Shown here one piece after another: positions 33,095 to 43,513 of a DNA stretch of 64,000 nt (position 1 is its first letter; each line of letters opens with the position of its first letter). Location: positions 248,001 to 312,000 of the forward strand of contig NZ_JAPCKJ010000001.1 of assembly GCF_034439435.1 (NCBI RefSeq). The letters are read 5' to 3'. The position numbers and the translations under genes are program-made. The DNA is from Sarcina sp034439435 (lineage in GTDB: Bacteria > Bacillota > Clostridia > Clostridiales > Clostridiaceae). The notes below the pieces were generated by a model that made no database searches, was not told the origin of the DNA, and saw only the letters and a program-made list of their open reading frames with translations.

Positions 33095-35424
33095 TATTTT
33101 TCAACTCCAACCAATGCATTTTTTAATACATCATCAATTTTATCTGCAAGTATTATATTTAAACTATCCTTAACTATCTTAGGAAGTTTAATTACATCTT
33201 TTTCATTTTCTTTAGGAACTATAACTGTATCAATTCCAATTCTTCTTGCTGCTAAACATTTCTCTTTTAATCCACCAATAGCTAGAACTTTTCCAGTTAA
33301 AGTTATTTCTCCTGTCATAGCAACATTATGCTTAACTTTTTTACCAGTTAATGCTGATACTAAGGCAGTAGTCATAGTAACCCCAGCAGAAGGACCATCC
33401 TTAGGAACAGCTCCTTCAGGAGCATGTATGTGAATATCTTTCTTAGAATAAAATTCATCTTTTATTCCTAACTCTTTCATATGAGCTCTAACATAAGAGT
33501 ATGCTGCTCTTGCAGATTCCTTCATTACATCTCCAAGTTGACCTGTAAGTTCTAGTCTTCCTTTACCATCCATGACCATTACTTCTACAGGTAGAGTATC
33601 TCCACCATAAGCTGTCCAAGCCATTCCTGTTACTACTCCAACTTTATCTTCTTTATCAATCTCTTCATAGCTAAATATCTTAGGTCCTAGATATTTTTCA
33701 ACTAATTTTGTGGATATATTTAGCTTTTCCTTATTCTTTTCTATTATATCCCTTATTCCTTTTCTTATAACATTAGCTATCTGTCTTTGAAGATTTCTTA
33801 CTCCTGACTCTCTTGTATAACTATCTATAATAAGCTTTAAAGCTGAATCAGATATGTTTATTTTTTTACTACTTACTCCATGTTCTTTTAAAGCCTTCGG
33901 TACTAAATATCTTTTAGCTATTCTAAATTTTTCTTCATAAGTATATCCTGATACCTCTATTAATTCCATTCTATCTAAAAGAGGTCTTGGAATTCCATCT
34001 AAAGAGTTTGCTGTTGTTATAAACATAACCTCTGATAAATCTACGTCTACTTCTAAATAGTGATCTCTAAAAGTTTTATTTTGTTCATTATCAAAAACTT
34101 CTAATAAAGCATCAGCTGGATTCCCTTTAAAATCCATTCCTAACTTATCAATTTCATCTAGTAAGAAAACTGGATTCATGCTTTTAGCTTCTTTTAATCC
34201 AGTAACTATTCTTCCTGGAATTGCCCCAACGTAAGTTCTTCTATGACCTCTTATATCAGCCTCATCTCTAACTCCACCTAAAGACATTCTTACAAAGTTT
34301 CTATTTAATGAAGTCGCAACACTTTTAGCTATAGAAGTTTTACCTACTCCTGGAGGACCAACTAGACAAAGGATAGGACCTCTTAATGAATTACTTATTT
34401 GTTTTACAGCTAAGTATTCAAGAATTCTGTCCTTTACGTCTTTTAATCCATAATGATCTTTGTCTAATACTTTCCTAGCTTCCTTTATATCTAAAGTATC
34501 CTTGGTGTATTCTCCCCAAGGCATGTCCAATAAATTTTCTAAATAAGTTCTTGTAACTCCTCCATCTTGTGAATATGGTGATGAAGCTTTAAGTTTTGAA
34601 ATTTCATATTGAGCTTTTTCTTTAACTTGATTTGGTAACTTTTTCTCTTCTATTATTTTTTCAAAATCTATTATAGCCTTTTTATTTTCATCATCTTCCC
34701 CAAGTTCTTCTTGGATAACCTTTATTTGTTCTCTTAAATAGTATTCTCTTTGTCCTTTATCAAGTTTCTTCTTAACCTTAGTACCTATTCTTTTTTCTAT
34801 CTTAGCTACTTCAATTTCTTGTTTCACATAGAATATTAATTTTTCCATTCTTTCCTTAAGGTTTAAAGTTTGAAGAATATCTTGTTTATCCTCTTGTTTT
34901 ATAAGAACATATGAAGAAATTAAATCAGTAACCTTATTCAAGTCTTTTTCTTCTTCTAGATTATCAAATAAATCAACACCATTTATTCCACTACTTGCCG
35001 TAATATCTAAAAATTCAAAAAAGTCATCTTTTAACTTTCTTGATAAAGCTTCAATTTCATGGTCAACTTCATTATCAATATCTATTTTTTCTATTGATGC
35101 TTCAAGTAATTCCTCTTTATCAAAGAATTCATCCATCTTTGCTCTTTCAATACCTTCTACTAAAACTCTTATAGTATCCTTTGGCATTTTTACAATTTGT
35201 TTTATTTCACAGATTGTACCTATATTAAAGATGTCATCTTCACTTGGTTTGTCAATTTCTATATCCTTCTGAGCTGCTAAAAATATTTTTTGGTCTCCTG
35301 CCATAGCTTTTTCAACAGCTTCTATTGACTTTTCCCTACCAACGTCAAAGTATATAACCATATTAGGAAATACAGTTAAACCTCTTAGAGGAATTAAAGG
35401 AAGAATTAATTTATCTTCTTTCAT
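33094..35424 (-). CDS. lon: LonA ATP-dependent protease
   Basis: The 776-residue protein has the full LonA layout: an N-terminal LON substrate domain (about 1-200, LPLIPLRGLTVFPNM), a helical linker (RIGTKVKKKLDKGQREYYLREQ), an AAA+ ATPase (Walker A GPPGVGKTS, Walker B PVFLLDEIDK) and a C-terminal protease with the Ser in KDGPSAGVTM and the Lys about 43 residues later. It degrades damaged and regulatory proteins in the cytosol. I use ATG 35424 after GGAGGGG; a TTG at 35439 would include the ribosome site. It overlaps engB downstream and follows the related lonB. Confidence 0.97.
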   Translation of the reverse strand: MKEDKLILPLIPLRGLTVFPNMVIYFDVGREKSIEAVEKAMAGDQKIFLAAQKDIEIDKPSEDDIFNIGTICEIKQIVKMPKDTIRVLVEGIERAKMDEFFDKEELLEASIEKIDIDNEVDHEIEALSRKLKDDFFEFLDITASSGINGVDLFDNLEEEKDLNKVTDLISSYVLIKQEDKQDILQTLNLKERMEKLIFYVKQEIEVAKIEKRIGTKVKKKLDKGQREYYLREQIKVIQEELGEDDENKKAIIDFEKIIEEKKLPNQVKEKAQYEISKLKASSPYSQDGGVTRTYLENLLDMPWGEYTKDTLDIKEARKVLDKDHYGLKDVKDRILEYLAVKQISNSLRGPILCLVGPPGVGKTSIAKSVATSLNRNFVRMSLGGVRDEADIRGHRRTYVGAIPGRIVTGLKEAKSMNPVFLLDEIDKLGMDFKGNPADALLEVFDNEQNKTFRDHYLEVDVDLSEVMFITTANSLDGIPRPLLDRMELIEVSGYTYEEKFRIAKRYLVPKALKEHGVSSKKINISDSALKLIIDSYTRESGVRNLQRQIANVIRKGIRDIIEKNKEKLNISTKLVEKYLGPKIFSYEEIDKEDKVGVVTGMAWTAYGGDTLPVEVMVMDGKGRLELTGQLGDVMKESARAAYSYVRAHMKELGIKDEFYSKKDIHIHAPEGAVPKDGPSAGVTMTTALVSALTGKKVKHNVAMTGEITLTGKVLAIGGLKEKCLAARRIGIDTVIVPKENEKDVIKLPKIVKDSLNIILADKIDDVLKNALVGVEK

Positions 35425-35534
35425 AAATATCCCCTCCAAAAAAATTAATAACTATATATTATGTAAATATATAGCCTTTAACAAGTATACACATATTATA
35501 AGTTTTTTTCAACCTTAATTAATTGCATAAAAGA

Positions 35535-35560
35535 AAACTAACACTTTAAGTGTTAGCTTT
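35535..35560 (-). terminator. Terminator overlapping the end of lonB
   Basis: CTAACAC and GTGTTAG (within 35538-35556) form a stem extended by AAAA/TTT. It includes the last codons of lonB, and T-rich sequence follows on the minus strand. Confidence 0.75.
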
Positions 35561-37258
35561 CTTTAAAGATTCTGCATTCAAGGCACCAGCACCAAAAAAT
35601 GCTGCATTATCCTTAATTGTCAAATTATCTTCTTTAACACTTTCTTCTTCAAAAAGTGCAAGTTTTAAAACCTCTTCAATTCCTTTAACTCCTACTATCT
35701 TTATTCCATCAATATCTCTTGTTACACTACTTAAATTTTCCTTGGGAACTATGACTAATTCTGCTCCTGCTCTCTTTGCTGCTAAGATTTTAGCATTTAC
35801 TCCACCAATTGGTTTTACCTTACCCTTTATTGATATCTCGCCAGTCATAGCAACTCTGTTGCTCACAGGAATCCCCTTTATTGCACTATATATAGCCGTA
35901 GCTATACTTATTCCAGCCGATGGCCCATCAACTGGTATTCCTCCTGGAAAATTCACATGAATATCATATTCTTTTGAATTTAAATTAAATATATTATCTA
36001 AAACAGTTAATACATTTTGTACAGAACAATATGCAGTGCTCTTTCTCTTTATTTTTTTCTCTCCTCCACCTAATTCTTCATCATCTACTATTCCTGTAAT
36101 TTTTATATTTCCAACATTATTTTTTGAAGCCTTGGCTGTAGCTTCTATCTCCATTAAAGCTCCATTATTGGCACCATATACAGCCAAACCATTCACATAT
36201 CCAATCTCCGGCTTATCATTTATCATTCTTTCCATTCTCGGATTATATTGACCATTTTCAATAACCCAATAAATATCACTTTCTTTTATATAATCCCTAT
36301 TTTCATTTATAGCAAGACCAGAACATAATTGAACTAAATTTATAACCTCTCTTCCATTAGTACAATATCTAGCTACTATATCCAATCCTTCATCACTTAT
36401 TCTATATCCAACTTTTTTAGTTGCATTTAAGGCGATTTCTCTAATCTCTTCAACAGTTAATCCTCTAAAAAATATCTCTACACACCTTGATCTTATGGCT
36501 GGAACAATTTCTTCTGGACTTCTTGTAGTAGCTCCAATCAATCTAAAATCTGCTGGTAATCCATTATCAAATATTTCCTTTATATATCTAGGTGTATTCG
36601 GATCTTCTGAACTGTAATAAGCTGAATCTAAAAAAACCTTTCTATCTTCTAAAACCTTAAGAAGCTTATTTAATTCAATTGGATGTAATTCTCCTATTTC
36701 ATCAATAAAAAGTATTCCTCCATGTGCCTTAGTTACCGCTCCTGGTTTTGGTTGAGGCACTCCTGCTATACCTAAAGAACCCGCCCCTTGATATATAGGA
36801 TCATGTACAGATCCTATTAAAGGATCTGCTATTCCTCTCTCATCGAATCTTAGAGTTGTTGCATCAATTTCAACAAACTTAGAATCCTTGTTAAAAGGAG
36901 ATGAAACCATTCTTTTTGCTTCCTCTAAAATTATTCTAGCAGCCGCTGTTTTACCTACTCCTGGAGGACCATATATTATTACATGCTGTGGATTTGGTCC
37001 ACACAATGCAGCTTTAAGAGCTTTTATTCCTTTTTCTTGCCCTATTATTTCTTCTAATTTACTAGGTCTACTCTTTTCAGTTAAAGGCTCTGTTAACTTT
37101 ATCATCCTTAGTTTATTTAACTTTTCCATTTCTTTTTCGTTTTCTTTTTCTAATACATTATTATTTTTCTTCTTATTGTTAACTGAATTACTCATATATA
37201 CGAAAAATAAAACTGATATAAGCAATTGCAATAACATTATAAATGTGTAACTATTCAT
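35546..37258 (-). CDS. lonB: LonB-type protease (sporulation-linked)
   Basis: The 570-residue protein has an N-terminal hydrophobic helix (FIMLLQLLISVLFFVYM) in place of the large LON domain. An AAA+ domain follows with Walker A IYGPPGVGKTAAA and Walker B ILFIDEIGELHPIE. The C-terminal protease domain shows the Ser in DGPSAGISIAT. Motif ISNRVAMTGEISIKGKVKPIGG matches Lon proteases. In Bacillus LonB is made in the forespore, where it acts under sigma F; that regulation is from the family. GGGAGG precedes the ATG. It sits between clpX and lon, separated from each by terminators. Confidence 0.93.
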   Translation of the reverse strand: MNSYTFIMLLQLLISVLFFVYMSNSVNNKKKNNNVLEKENEKEMEKLNKLRMIKLTEPLTEKSRPSKLEEIIGQEKGIKALKAALCGPNPQHVIIYGPPGVGKTAAARIILEEAKRMVSSPFNKDSKFVEIDATTLRFDERGIADPLIGSVHDPIYQGAGSLGIAGVPQPKPGAVTKAHGGILFIDEIGELHPIELNKLLKVLEDRKVFLDSAYYSSEDPNTPRYIKEIFDNGLPADFRLIGATTRSPEEIVPAIRSRCVEIFFRGLTVEEIREIALNATKKVGYRISDEGLDIVARYCTNGREVINLVQLCSGLAINENRDYIKESDIYWVIENGQYNPRMERMINDKPEIGYVNGLAVYGANNGALMEIEATAKASKNNVGNIKITGIVDDEELGGGEKKIKRKSTAYCSVQNVLTVLDNIFNLNSKEYDIHVNFPGGIPVDGPSAGISIATAIYSAIKGIPVSNRVAMTGEISIKGKVKPIGGVNAKILAAKRAGAELVIVPKENLSSVTRDIDGIKIVGVKGIEEVLKLALFEEESVKEDNLTIKDNAAFFGAGALNAESLKKANT

Positions 37259-37325
37259 CTTTAATACCTCCCGTTCTTTAAGGTTAGTATTTACTTATTA
37301 ATGTGATGATATTCCAAAAAATCCA

Positions 37326-37360
37326 AAAAAAAAGATGCATACTAGTACGCATCTTTTTTT
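37326..37360 (-). terminator. Terminator of clpP-clpX
   Basis: AAAAAGATGC (37329-37338) pairs with GCATCTTTTT (37349-37358), with further pairing inside. A-rich and T-rich flanks give a strong bidirectional-looking terminator right after the clpX stop. Confidence 0.9.
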
Positions 37361-37361
37361 A

Positions 37362-38669
37362 CTAAGCAGTTTCTATATCTTTTCTACTTTTACTTTTCTT
37401 TTCAGTTCTTAAAGTTGGTCTAACTTCTCCTTCTGGAAGTTTCTCAACTTCAGGCTCTTTTCTATCTTTTATTGTTTCTTCTGTTATAGTAGCTTTCACT
37501 ATACTTTCTTCTGATGGTATTTCAAACATTATATCCATCATAGTTTCTTCTACTATAGCTCTTAATCCTCTAGCACCGGTTTTTCTATTTATAGCTTCGT
37601 CAGCAATAGCTTTCAATGCCTCTTCTGTAAAGTCTAGCTTTACATTATCAAGCTCAAATAACTTCTTGTATTGTTTAACTAAAGCATTCTTTGGCTTAGT
37701 TAAAATACTTACTAGAGCTTCATTATCTAGAGCTTCTAAAGTTACTAGAACTGGTAATCTACCAACAAATTCTGGAATTAATCCGAATTTTAATAAATCT
37801 CCAGGCATTATATCCTTTAAAAGTTCTCCAACATTTTTTTCGCTTTTCCCTTTAACTTCAGCGCCAAATCCTATAGAACTCTTAGTGCCTCTTTTTTCTA
37901 TTATTTTATCTATTCCATCAAAAGCTCCACCACAAATAAATAATATATTTGAAGTATTAATTTGTATAAACTCTTGATGAGGATGCTTTCTTCCACCCTG
38001 TGGTGGTACTGAAGCTGTTGTTCCTTCTAATATTTTTAGTAAGGCTTGTTGAACACCTTCTCCTGAAACATCTCTTGTAATAGATGGATTTTCTGATTTT
38101 CTAGCAATCTTATCTATCTCATCTATATATATTATACCTTTTTCAGCTCTCTCAACATCATAATCTGCATTTTGAATTAGCTTTAAAAGTATATTTTCAA
38201 CGTCTTCACCAACATATCCTGCTTCTGTTAATGTTGTAGCATCAGCAATAGCAAATGGAACATTTAACATCTTAGCAAGAGTTTGTGCAAGTAATGTCTT
38301 ACCTGAACCAGTAGGACCTAATAAAAGTATGTTACTTTTTTGTAGTTCAACGTCATCTTCTGCCTTATTAGCATTTATTCTCTTATAGTGATTATAAACT
38401 GCTACTGCTAAAGACTTTTTAGATCTCTCTTGGCCAACTACATATTGATCTAAATAGTCTTTAATTTCTTGTGGCTTTGGAAGATTACTTGCTTCTAATG
38501 GTGATGTTTGTGTATTTCCCTCAAATTCATCTTCTATAATTTCTGAACAAAGTTCTATACATTCATCACATATATATACACCAGGACCTGCGATTAATCT
38601 CTTAACCTGTTCCTGATTTTTACCACAAAAAGAACATCTTAATTGCTTTTTATCTTCGAATTTTCCCAT
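37362..38669 (-). CDS. clpX: ClpX, ATP-dependent unfoldase of the ClpXP protease
   Basis: The 435-residue protein has a C4 zinc domain (CSFCGKNQEQ, CDECIELCSEI). The AAA+ domain shows Walker A LLGPTGSGKTLLAQ, the pore loop GYVGEDVE and Walker B IIYIDEIDKIA, and the ClpP-binding loop IGFGAEV follows. It unfolds proteins and feeds them into ClpP. I start at ATG 38669 (MGKFEDKKQ), preceded by GAGGTGG; a longer frame from 38690 runs through the ribosome site. It follows clpP by 39 bases on the same strand. Confidence 0.98.
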   Translation of the reverse strand: MGKFEDKKQLRCSFCGKNQEQVKRLIAGPGVYICDECIELCSEIIEDEFEGNTQTSPLEASNLPKPQEIKDYLDQYVVGQERSKKSLAVAVYNHYKRINANKAEDDVELQKSNILLLGPTGSGKTLLAQTLAKMLNVPFAIADATTLTEAGYVGEDVENILLKLIQNADYDVERAEKGIIYIDEIDKIARKSENPSITRDVSGEGVQQALLKILEGTTASVPPQGGRKHPHQEFIQINTSNILFICGGAFDGIDKIIEKRGTKSSIGFGAEVKGKSEKNVGELLKDIMPGDLLKFGLIPEFVGRLPVLVTLEALDNEALVSILTKPKNALVKQYKKLFELDNVKLDFTEEALKAIADEAINRKTGARGLRAIVEETMMDIMFEIPSEESIVKATITEETIKDRKEPEVEKLPEGEVRPTLRTEKKSKSRKDIETA

Positions 38670-38708
38670 CTCATCCACCTCAACTTTCAATAAGATTTAA
38701 GTTGTAGA

Positions 38709-39293
38709 TTATTTTCTTTCTATAACTTTATCTATTAATCCATATTCTACAGCTTCTGATGCTTCCATGAAATAATCTCTCTCAACATCTACCTTTATTT
38801 TTTCAAGAGGTTGATTTGTATTTTCACTTAATACTTGATTTAATTTATCTTTTATCTTTAATATTCTCTTAGCATGAATATCTATATCAGTTGCTTGACC
38901 TTGGAATCCACCTAAAGGTTGGTGTATCATTATTTCAGCATTTGGTAATGCAAATCTTTTTCCTTTTGCACCTGAAGATAATAAGAATGCTCCCATGGAA
39001 GCAGCCATACCGATACAGATTGTAGATACATCAGGTTTTATATATTGCATAGTATCATAAATTGCCATACCTGAAGTTATAGAACCACCTGGCGAATTTA
39101 TGTAAAGATGTATATCTTTATCTGGATCTTCACTTTCTAAGAATAATAATTGTGCAACAACAAGGTTAGCTGTTACATCATTAACCTCTCCACTTAACAT
39201 TATTATTCTATCTTTTAATAATCTTGAGAATATATCGTAACTTCTTTCACCTTTGCTTGTTTGTTCAATTACCATAGGTACTAAATTGCTCAT
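38709..39293 (-). CDS. clpP: ClpP, ATP-dependent protease proteolytic subunit
   Basis: The 194-residue protein is the standard ClpP length. The catalytic triad is present: Ser in GMAASMGAFLLS, His in IMIHQPLGG and Asp in VERDYFMEASEA. It opens with the expected VPMVIEQTSKGERSYDIFS region. ClpP forms the 14-mer chamber served by ClpX. GGAGG precedes the ATG. Gene order tig-clpP-clpX is conserved across Firmicutes. Confidence 0.98.
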   Translation of the reverse strand: MSNLVPMVIEQTSKGERSYDIFSRLLKDRIIMLSGEVNDVTANLVVAQLLFLESEDPDKDIHLYINSPGGSITSGMAIYDTMQYIKPDVSTICIGMAASMGAFLLSSGAKGKRFALPNAEIMIHQPLGGFQGQATDIDIHAKRILKIKDKLNQVLSENTNQPLEKIKVDVERDYFMEASEAVEYGLIDKVIERK

Positions 39294-39430
39294 GAAATTC
39301 CCTCCTTTTAAAAACTCTAATTATAATATTGCCATATTTCTCACTAAAACATACATTATCATAATTATTATATAAAAAAAATAGTGATTTGTTAATTGTT
39401 TCTTTTTCAAATAAACTTTTAATTTTAAAA

Positions 39431-39460
39431 TAATTGCCAAGAAATACTTCCTGGCAATTA
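39431..39460 (-). terminator. Terminator of tig
   Basis: TAATTGCCA (39431-39439) pairs with TGGCAATTA (39452-39460), followed by a T-rich run on the minus strand. It separates tig from clpP-clpX. Confidence 0.85.
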
Positions 39461-39481
39461 TCTGAAAGTTTGTTTATTTTA

Positions 39482-40768
39482 TTATTTTAAAGATTCAAAT
39501 AACATTTTTAAAGTTTTCTCTCTTTTAACATCTAACTCTAAAGCTTCTTTTTGAGCGTTTAATAAAAGCTCAACCATTTTTTCTGTTTCTGCTCCGTTTG
39601 AGTACATTTTAGCAACTTCTTCAGCTTTTGCTTTTAACTCTTCTTCAGTAGCTTCTATAGCTTCTGCTTTAGTTATAGCATTCATAACTAAGTCAGTTTT
39701 AACTTTTCTCTCAGCGTTCTCTTTCATGTAAGACTTCATTTTGTCTTCAGTACTTCCAGTGAACTCATAGTATTGCTCTAAGCTTAGTCCTTGTTGTCCT
39801 AATCTCATTTCTAAATCTCTTACCATGTTTTCAACTTCTCTGTTTATCATAGCTTCTGGAATTTCTACTGTTGCGTTATCAACTACAGCGTTTATAACTT
39901 TTTCTTCCATTTCTCTCTTAGCTCTTAATTCGTTAGCTTTTACAGCTTTTTCTTTTAAGTCAGCTTTTAATTCTTCTAAAGTATCGAACTCTGAAACTTC
40001 TTTAGCAAACTCATCATCTAAAGCTGGTAATTCTTTAACTTTTATTTCTTTTACAGTTACTTCGAATTTAGCTGGTTTTCCGTTTAAATCTTCTTTTCCA
40101 TAAGATTCTGGGAATGTTACATTAACATCTTTGCTTTCTCCAGCTTTTAATCCAACTAATTGCTCTTCGAAGTTATCTATGAAACTTCCTGAACCTATTT
40201 CTAATGGATAATCTTTTCCTTCTCCACCTTCGAATGCTACATCATCGATGAATCCTTTGAAATCTATAACAGCGATATTTCCGTTTTCAACTGTTCCTTC
40301 TTCTTTAGTTTCAACTCTAGCATTTCTAGCTTGCATATCAGCTAATTGTTTTTCGATATCTTCGTCTTTAACTTCGTAAGATACTTCTTCAACTTCTAAT
40401 CCTTTGTAGTCTCCTAAAGTAACTTCTGGATAAGTAGTAACTTTAGCTTTGTAAACTAAGTCTTTTCCTTCTCCAACTTCAACTACTTCGATTTGTGGAT
40501 AATCAACTGGTCTTATGTCGTTTTCTTCTAAAGCAACTCCATAAGTTTTATCTATACAAGTGTTTATTGCATCATCAAATAAAACTTCTACTCCATAGAA
40601 TTTTTTAACCATGTTCATTGGAACTTTTCCTTTTCTGAATCCTGGTATGTTAAACTTCTTTGAGTTTTTATTGTAAGACTTCTTTAATGCCTCAGCAAAG
40701 TCTTTAGCATCAACTTTAATTTCTAATTCTACAACATTTGTGTCTATTTTGTTCATTTTAGCTTCCAT
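39482..40768 (-). CDS. tig: Trigger factor, ribosome-bound chaperone and prolyl isomerase
   Basis: The 428-residue protein has the three trigger-factor parts. The N-terminal ribosome-binding domain includes the signature GFRKGKVPMNMVKKFYG. The FKBP-type PPIase domain lies near residues 160-245 (ENGNIAVIDFKGFIDD, YPLEIGSGSFI, VNVTFPESYG). A long helical C-terminal chaperone domain follows. It meets nascent chains at the ribosome exit. AGGAGGAA precedes the ATG. The codon choice is more biased than its neighbours', as expected for an abundant protein. Confidence 0.98.
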   Translation of the reverse strand: MEAKMNKIDTNVVELEIKVDAKDFAEALKKSYNKNSKKFNIPGFRKGKVPMNMVKKFYGVEVLFDDAINTCIDKTYGVALEENDIRPVDYPQIEVVEVGEGKDLVYKAKVTTYPEVTLGDYKGLEVEEVSYEVKDEDIEKQLADMQARNARVETKEEGTVENGNIAVIDFKGFIDDVAFEGGEGKDYPLEIGSGSFIDNFEEQLVGLKAGESKDVNVTFPESYGKEDLNGKPAKFEVTVKEIKVKELPALDDEFAKEVSEFDTLEELKADLKEKAVKANELRAKREMEEKVINAVVDNATVEIPEAMINREVENMVRDLEMRLGQQGLSLEQYYEFTGSTEDKMKSYMKENAERKVKTDLVMNAITKAEAIEATEEELKAKAEEVAKMYSNGAETEKMVELLLNAQKEALELDVKREKTLKMLFESLK

Positions 40769-40891
40769 TGTATATTCCTCCTGTAAATAGCCTTTTAATT
40801 CATCTTTTTATGAATTAACCTAGGCAATTATAACATATAATTTCTTTTTTTATCAAATATTTCTTTAATTTTATTCTTACATTTATACATT

Positions 40892-41683
40892 TTACCATAC
40901 TAGTAGATTTTTTTCTATAAAATATTTGACATCTTTTAATTCTTCATATCTTTTAAAATTCTCTCTATAAACTTCAATTACTAATGGTCCTTTATATCCT
41001 ATATTGCTTAGTTTTTCAAATATAGGTTTGTAATCAACTATTCCCTTTCCTGGAAGTAAACAAATACTTTTTTCATCTCTATCATTTATATGAAAATTAA
41101 CCAAATCATTTCCCATAATATCAAGATAATCAAGAGGACTTTTATTACTTTTATATGCTTGTTTTATATCACAAGTAAATTTAATATCATATTTTATATT
41201 GTTTTTTAAAAACTCTAAAAATTTCACCTCTGATGACATACACCAAGAAACATTTTCTTGAGATAAATATATATTGTTTTCTCTAGCTATATAAGCTAAT
41301 TCATTATATATTTCTAAAACTTCTTTCTTATTAATAAGATCTAGTTCTCTTTTTCTCATACCATGAAAAGTATAAGATGAAGCTCCTAACTTATTGGTTG
41401 CTTTACATATATTTTTATATATGTCTAAGGCATCTTTTCTTCTTCTTTTATAATCATCAAATAAATAAGGCTCGTACATAGATGAAAAAAAATGTACTGA
41501 TTTTATATTAAAATTATTTTTCTCTTTTTCTTCTATTAACTTGAATAAAAATTCATCACTATATTCATAGTAAGTATTTAAAAACAATTCTCCTGTATCG
41601 AAATCCAATCCTTTCATTATCTTAATAGATTTTTCTAATTCAAAATCTGGATAAAAACATGCTGAAGAAATTCCTATTTTCAA
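40892..41683 (-). CDS. Sugar-phosphate isomerase/epimerase family protein (TIM barrel)
   Basis: The 263-residue protein has the AP-endonuclease-2/xylose-isomerase-like TIM barrel: MKIGISSACFYP, FDTGELFLNTYYEYS, SVHFFSSMYEP, SYTFHGMRKRE, NNIYLSQENVSW, FTCDIKQAYK, NFHINDRDEKS and PLVIEVYRE. The conserved Glu, Asp and His positions for a divalent metal appear in the last four. The actual substrate is unknown. It is monocistronic, divergent from the DEAD-box gene and not near any sugar operon. Confidence 0.8.
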   Translation of the reverse strand: MKIGISSACFYPDFELEKSIKIMKGLDFDTGELFLNTYYEYSDEFLFKLIEEKEKNNFNIKSVHFFSSMYEPYLFDDYKRRRKDALDIYKNICKATNKLGASSYTFHGMRKRELDLINKKEVLEIYNELAYIARENNIYLSQENVSWCMSSEVKFLEFLKNNIKYDIKFTCDIKQAYKSNKSPLDYLDIMGNDLVNFHINDRDEKSICLLPGKGIVDYKPIFEKLSNIGYKGPLVIEVYRENFKRYEELKDVKYFIEKNLLVW

Positions 41684-41886
41684 ATCTATTCCTCACTCTC
41701 CTTCTTAATTTATAATATTATAACCTATAGTAAACATTTAAATAAACTTTTTAATTCTTATTTTAAATAATATCATTTGCTTATATGGAGATACTATGTT
41801 ATGATAAGCTTTGTTTGATTGTGAGAATTTTTTAAAAATAAAATAAATTTAAAAACTAAAATACACGAAAAGAAAGAGGATAAAGA

Positions 41887-43473
41887 ATGAACAATATAAA
41901 ATTTGATGACTTAGGTCTTAAGGAAAGCTTACTTAAAGCTATAAAAGATATGGGATTTGAAGAACCATCTCAAATACAAGCTGAGAGTATTCCTGTAGCC
42001 CTAGAAGGACACGATATAATCGGTCAAGCTCAAACTGGTACTGGTAAAACAGCTGCTTTTGGATGCGCTATAATAAACAATGCTGATTTTTCTGGAAAAA
42101 AGAAAACTCCTAAAGCACTTATTTTAGCACCGACTAGAGAGCTTGCTATACAAGTTAATGAAGAACTTGTAAGACTTGGTAAGCACGAAAGACTTTCTGT
42201 TTTACCAATATACGGTGGTCAACCAATAGATAGACAGATTAGAGCTTTAAGAAATGGTGTTGATATAGTAGTTGGAACACCTGGTAGAGTATTAGACTTA
42301 ATAAGAAGAAAGAGTTTACCTCTTAACGATATAGGATTCCTAGTATTAGATGAAGCTGATGAAATGCTAAACATGGGATTCATTGATGATTTAGAAGAGA
42401 TTGTTAAATCATTAAGCACTGATAGACAAACACTTTTATTCTCTGCTACTATGCCTCCACAAATAAAAAAATTAGCTAAAAACTATATGAAAGAAGATAC
42501 TAAGCACATCGCAATAAAGAAAAGTTCTTTAACAGTTTCAAAAATAGAACAATTTTATTTTGAAATAAAACATAGAGATAGATTCGAAACACTTTGTAGA
42601 GTTTTAGATTTTGATGAACCAAATGCTGCAATAATTTTCTGCAAAACTAAAAAAGGCGTTGATGAAGTTGTAGAAAAAATGCAAGCTAGAGGATATATGG
42701 TTGAAGGAATGCACGGAGATATGAGCCAAAACCATAGACTTCAAACTTTAAGAAAATTCAAAGAAGGAAGCTTAGACTTCTTAGTTGCTACTGATGTTGC
42801 GGCTAGAGGAATCGATGTTGAAAGTGTAACTCACGTTATAAACTACGATTTACCTCAAGATAATGAAAGTTATGTACATAGAATCGGAAGAACTGGTAGA
42901 GCTAACAGAGAAGGTGTTGCGTATTCTTTAGTTACTCCAAAAGAATATATGATGCTTAAGCAAATTCAAAAACATACTAAGAGTAAAATAGTAAGAAAAG
43001 CTGTTCCTACAGTTGATGAAATATTCCAAAACAAACATAATAACATAATAAACACTGTAAAATCTACAATAGAAGAAGCTTCAGAAGACTTCCAAAAGTT
43101 CATTCCAATAGCTACTCAATTAGATGAAGATTATAGCTTAGTAGATGTTGCAGCTGCACTTTTAAAAATAGTATTTGATAAGGAATCTTCATTTGAGTAC
43201 ACTTCAAATTCTATAGAAGCACCTGTAATGGATGAAACTAGATTATTTATGTCTGTTGGAAGAAGAGATGGTATAACTCCTAAATCTCTTGTAAACTTCT
43301 TAAAAGAGACTGCTAGAATAAGCCCTAAGCAAGTTGGAGATATAGATATAAAAGAAAACTTCTGTTTTGCCAACGTTGATGCTGATGCTGTAAACAACAT
43401 TATGAAAAAATCAATGGGTAAAAAACTTAATAAAAGAACTGTTAACATAGAAGTTGCTAAAAAGAAAAAATAA
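41887..43473 (+). CDS. DEAD-box RNA helicase with DbpA-type RNA-binding domain
   Basis: The protein has 528 residues. All core motifs are present: Q motif (PSQIQAESIPVAL), AQTGTGKT, PTRELA, TPGR, DEAD, SAT, then IIFCKTK, ATDVAARGIDV and HRIGRTGRA. A dimerisation-like region follows, and the C-terminal domain (about 450-525, RLFMSVGRRDGITPKSLVNF) is the DbpA/CsdA-type RRM. It resembles DeaD/CshA-type helicases used in ribosome assembly, RNA decay and cold growth. GAAAGAGG precedes the ATG. Monocistronic. Confidence 0.95.
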   Translation: MNNIKFDDLGLKESLLKAIKDMGFEEPSQIQAESIPVALEGHDIIGQAQTGTGKTAAFGCAIINNADFSGKKKTPKALILAPTRELAIQVNEELVRLGKHERLSVLPIYGGQPIDRQIRALRNGVDIVVGTPGRVLDLIRRKSLPLNDIGFLVLDEADEMLNMGFIDDLEEIVKSLSTDRQTLLFSATMPPQIKKLAKNYMKEDTKHIAIKKSSLTVSKIEQFYFEIKHRDRFETLCRVLDFDEPNAAIIFCKTKKGVDEVVEKMQARGYMVEGMHGDMSQNHRLQTLRKFKEGSLDFLVATDVAARGIDVESVTHVINYDLPQDNESYVHRIGRTGRANREGVAYSLVTPKEYMMLKQIQKHTKSKIVRKAVPTVDEIFQNKHNNIINTVKSTIEEASEDFQKFIPIATQLDEDYSLVDVAAALLKIVFDKESSFEYTSNSIEAPVMDETRLFMSVGRRDGITPKSLVNFLKETARISPKQVGDIDIKENFCFANVDADAVNNIMKKSMGKKLNKRTVNIEVAKKKK

Positions 43474-43477
43474 TAAT

Positions 43478-43513
43478 AAAAAATACATACTCATATGAGT
43501 ATGTATTTTTTTA
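43478..43513. terminator. Bidirectional terminator between the helicase and Cys-rich genes
   Basis: AAAAATACATACTCA and TGAGTATGTATTTTT form a near-perfect stem around AT. It lies between convergent genes ending at 43473 and 43511. Confidence 0.9.
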